Under the pieces are notes generated by a model. It had not been told where the DNA came from. It ran no database searches and saw only the letters and a program-made list of their open reading frames with translations. DNA of 64,000 nucleotides from Cognatishimia maritima (GTDB taxonomy: Bacteria > Pseudomonadota > Alphaproteobacteria > Rhodobacterales > Rhodobacteraceae). Within the stretch, counting starts at the first letter, position 1; each line of letters opens with the position of its first letter. Positions 62,963-64,000 of this stretch are shown here, in pieces. Position numbers and translations under genes: made by a program. The DNA is taken from the NCBI RefSeq assembly GCF_900129685.1, contig NZ_FQWM01000008.1, forward strand, positions 1-64,000. Reading direction: 5' to 3'.

Positions 62963-64000
62963 TTAGGCCGCTTTGTCCAGATCAAAGGCGTCGTGCAGCG
63001 CCTGAACCGCCAATTCCATGTACTTGCGATCCACAAGCACAGAGATCTTGATCTCTGAGGTCGTGATGACTTTGATGTTGATACCTTCGTTGGACAGCAC
63101 TTTAAACATCTTTGCGGCCACACCGGACTGAGACCGCATGCCAATGCCGACAACAGACACTTTGGCGACCTCGGTGTCGGTCACAAGGTTCTGGTAGTTG
63201 ATCTCTGTGCCCTTGATGGAGGCCATCGCTTTTTCCGCGCGGCTGACCTGATCTGCGGGCAGGCTGAAGGTCATATTGGTACGGCCTTCTTCAGAGATAT
63301 CCTGAACAATCATGTCGACGTTCACACCGGCGTTTGACAGCGTGCCAAAGATCGTAGCGGCGACACCAGGGCGGTCAGCCACGGACCGCAGGGTCATTTG
63401 AACTTCGTCGCGGGAATAGGCCACACCGGCCACAACATTGGATTCCATGATTTCTTCCTCATCGCAGACGAGCGTACCGGCCTCGTCAGATTGTTCTTCA
63501 AAAGAGCTGAGCACGCGCAGTTTGACGTTATAGCGCATGGCCAGTTCGACCGAACGGGTTTGCAGCACCTTCGCCCCGAGCGAAGCAAGTTCCAACATTT
63601 CTTCAAATGCTATCCGGTCCAGCTTGCGCGCCTTCGCACAAATACGCGGGTCGGTCGTATAGACGCCGTCAACGTCAGTGTAGATATCACAACGCTCTGC
63701 ATCAAAGGCGGCCGCAAAGGCAACAGCGGTTGTGTCCGAACCGCCGCGACCCAGCGTCGTGATACGACCTTCGGGGCTGATACCTTGGAATCCCGCGACC
63801 ACCGCCACTTTCATACCTTCACCAAACTTGGTGTTGATATTGTGCGTAGGGATCTCTTCGATCCGGGCTTGGCTGTGGGCAGAGTTGGTTTTCAGCGGCA
63901 CTTGCCAGCCCTGCCAGCTGCGCGCGGGGATATCCATCTCTTGCAGGGTCAGCGCCATCAGGCCAGCGGTGACGTTTTCGCCAGAGCTGACAACGGCATC
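62963..64000 (-). CDS. lysC: aspartate kinase, 3' part (5' end outside the window)
   Basis: The minus-strand frame is open to the right edge and reads DAVVSSGENVTAGLMALTLQ there, so about 60 N-terminal residues including the KFGGTSV start are missing from the window. The visible part has GRGGSDTTAVAFAAAFDAER and DVDGVYTTDPRI in the kinase domain. Two ACT domains follow (RSVADRPGVAATIFGTLSNA and a second near VGIGMRSQSGVAAKMFKVLS), giving feedback control by lysine or threonine. It catalyses the first step of the aspartate-family pathway. Confidence 0.95.
   Translation of the reverse strand, partial: DAVVSSGENVTAGLMALTLQEMDIPARSWQGWQVPLKTNSAHSQARIEEIPTHNINTKFGEGMKVAVVAGFQGISPEGRITTLGRGGSDTTAVAFAAAFDAERCDIYTDVDGVYTTDPRICAKARKLDRIAFEEMLELASLGAKVLQTRSVELAMRYNVKLRVLSSFEEQSDEAGTLVCDEEEIMESNVVAGVAYSRDEVQMTLRSVADRPGVAATIFGTLSNAGVNVDMIVQDISEEGRTNMTFSLPADQVSRAEKAMASIKGTEINYQNLVTDTEVAKVSVVGIGMRSQSGVAAKMFKVLSNEGINIKVITTSEIKISVLVDRKYMELAVQALHDAFDLDKAA

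Noticed and set aside
1-64000. CRISPR array, rRNA genes or complete tRNA genes
   Set aside because: No regularly spaced direct repeats, no rRNA-like stretches and no full cloverleaf were seen; only the tRNA-Leu 3' fragment at 1532-1587.

Overview
The window reads as chromosomal DNA of an alphaproteobacterium of the order Rhodobacterales, most likely the Roseobacter group. The arguments are the family content and gene order (nrdR-ribD; a RibBX-type RibBA; ctaC-ctaB-small protein-ctaG-ctaE-surf1-thrC-M16 peptidase; NDUFA12-like-MlaD-DUF2155 convergent with aat-accC-accB), an alphaproteobacterial LexA box (GTTC-N7-GTTC), an FNR/FnrL-type box and Tad-type pseudopilins. No database could be searched, so family calls rest on recognisable motifs.

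Left edge (1-1630): the end of an integrated element. There is a tyrosine recombinase, a possible IS3-type transposase start at the extreme edge, and a 3' fragment of a tRNA-Leu(UAA) gene that ends in CCA and is followed by the tRNA's own terminator. The fragment is best read as an attachment site, so most of the island and the intact tRNA should lie left of the window. From 1639 onward the DNA looks like core chromosome: metG, an SOS-controlled imuA without its usual partners, an aldo/keto reductase, a small membrane protein, and three Tad-type pilus genes (two TadE-like, one TadG-like with a von Willebrand A domain).

9-25 kb: glutamate dehydrogenase, a small secreted protein, dnaG-rpoD, a HlyU-like protein, a YjbQ protein, then the riboflavin genes nrdR-ribD ... 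ribE-ribBX-ribH-nusB. Between ribD and ribE sit three opposite-strand capsule genes (KpsC, an outer-membrane export lipoprotein, KpsS), which split the vitamin operon.

25-38 kb: an SGNH hydrolase; the de novo NAD operon nadA-nadB-nadC (aspartate to nicotinate mononucleotide); an AbrB-family membrane protein; the envelope/lipid group NDUFA12-like, MlaD, DUF2155; aat; acetyl-CoA carboxylase accC-accB; a PAS-LuxR regulator; an M23 peptidase lipoprotein; a succinyl-CoA:3-ketoacid CoA-transferase pair; and an ECF sigma factor overlapping a small two-helix membrane protein that may be its partner.

38-52 kb: topA, dprA, tldD, then the aa3-type cytochrome c oxidase operon, with a perfect FNR-type box upstream and a 56-residue membrane protein between ctaB and ctaG, followed by thrC, an M16 peptidase and an acetyltransferase. 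52-64 kb: a metallo-beta-lactamase-fold protein, DUF1697, an FAD-linked dehydrogenase, mtnP-apt (methylthioadenosine to adenine to AMP), a SulP transporter, an acetyltransferase, an EcsC protein, ptsP (nitrogen-type PTS enzyme I), an acyltransferase and the 3' part of lysC, which runs off the right edge.

Most of the window is ordinary core metabolism. The places most worth following up are the island junction, the orphan SOS-box imuA, the split riboflavin operon, the ECF/small-membrane-protein pair, the FNR box, and several unassigned stem-loops.
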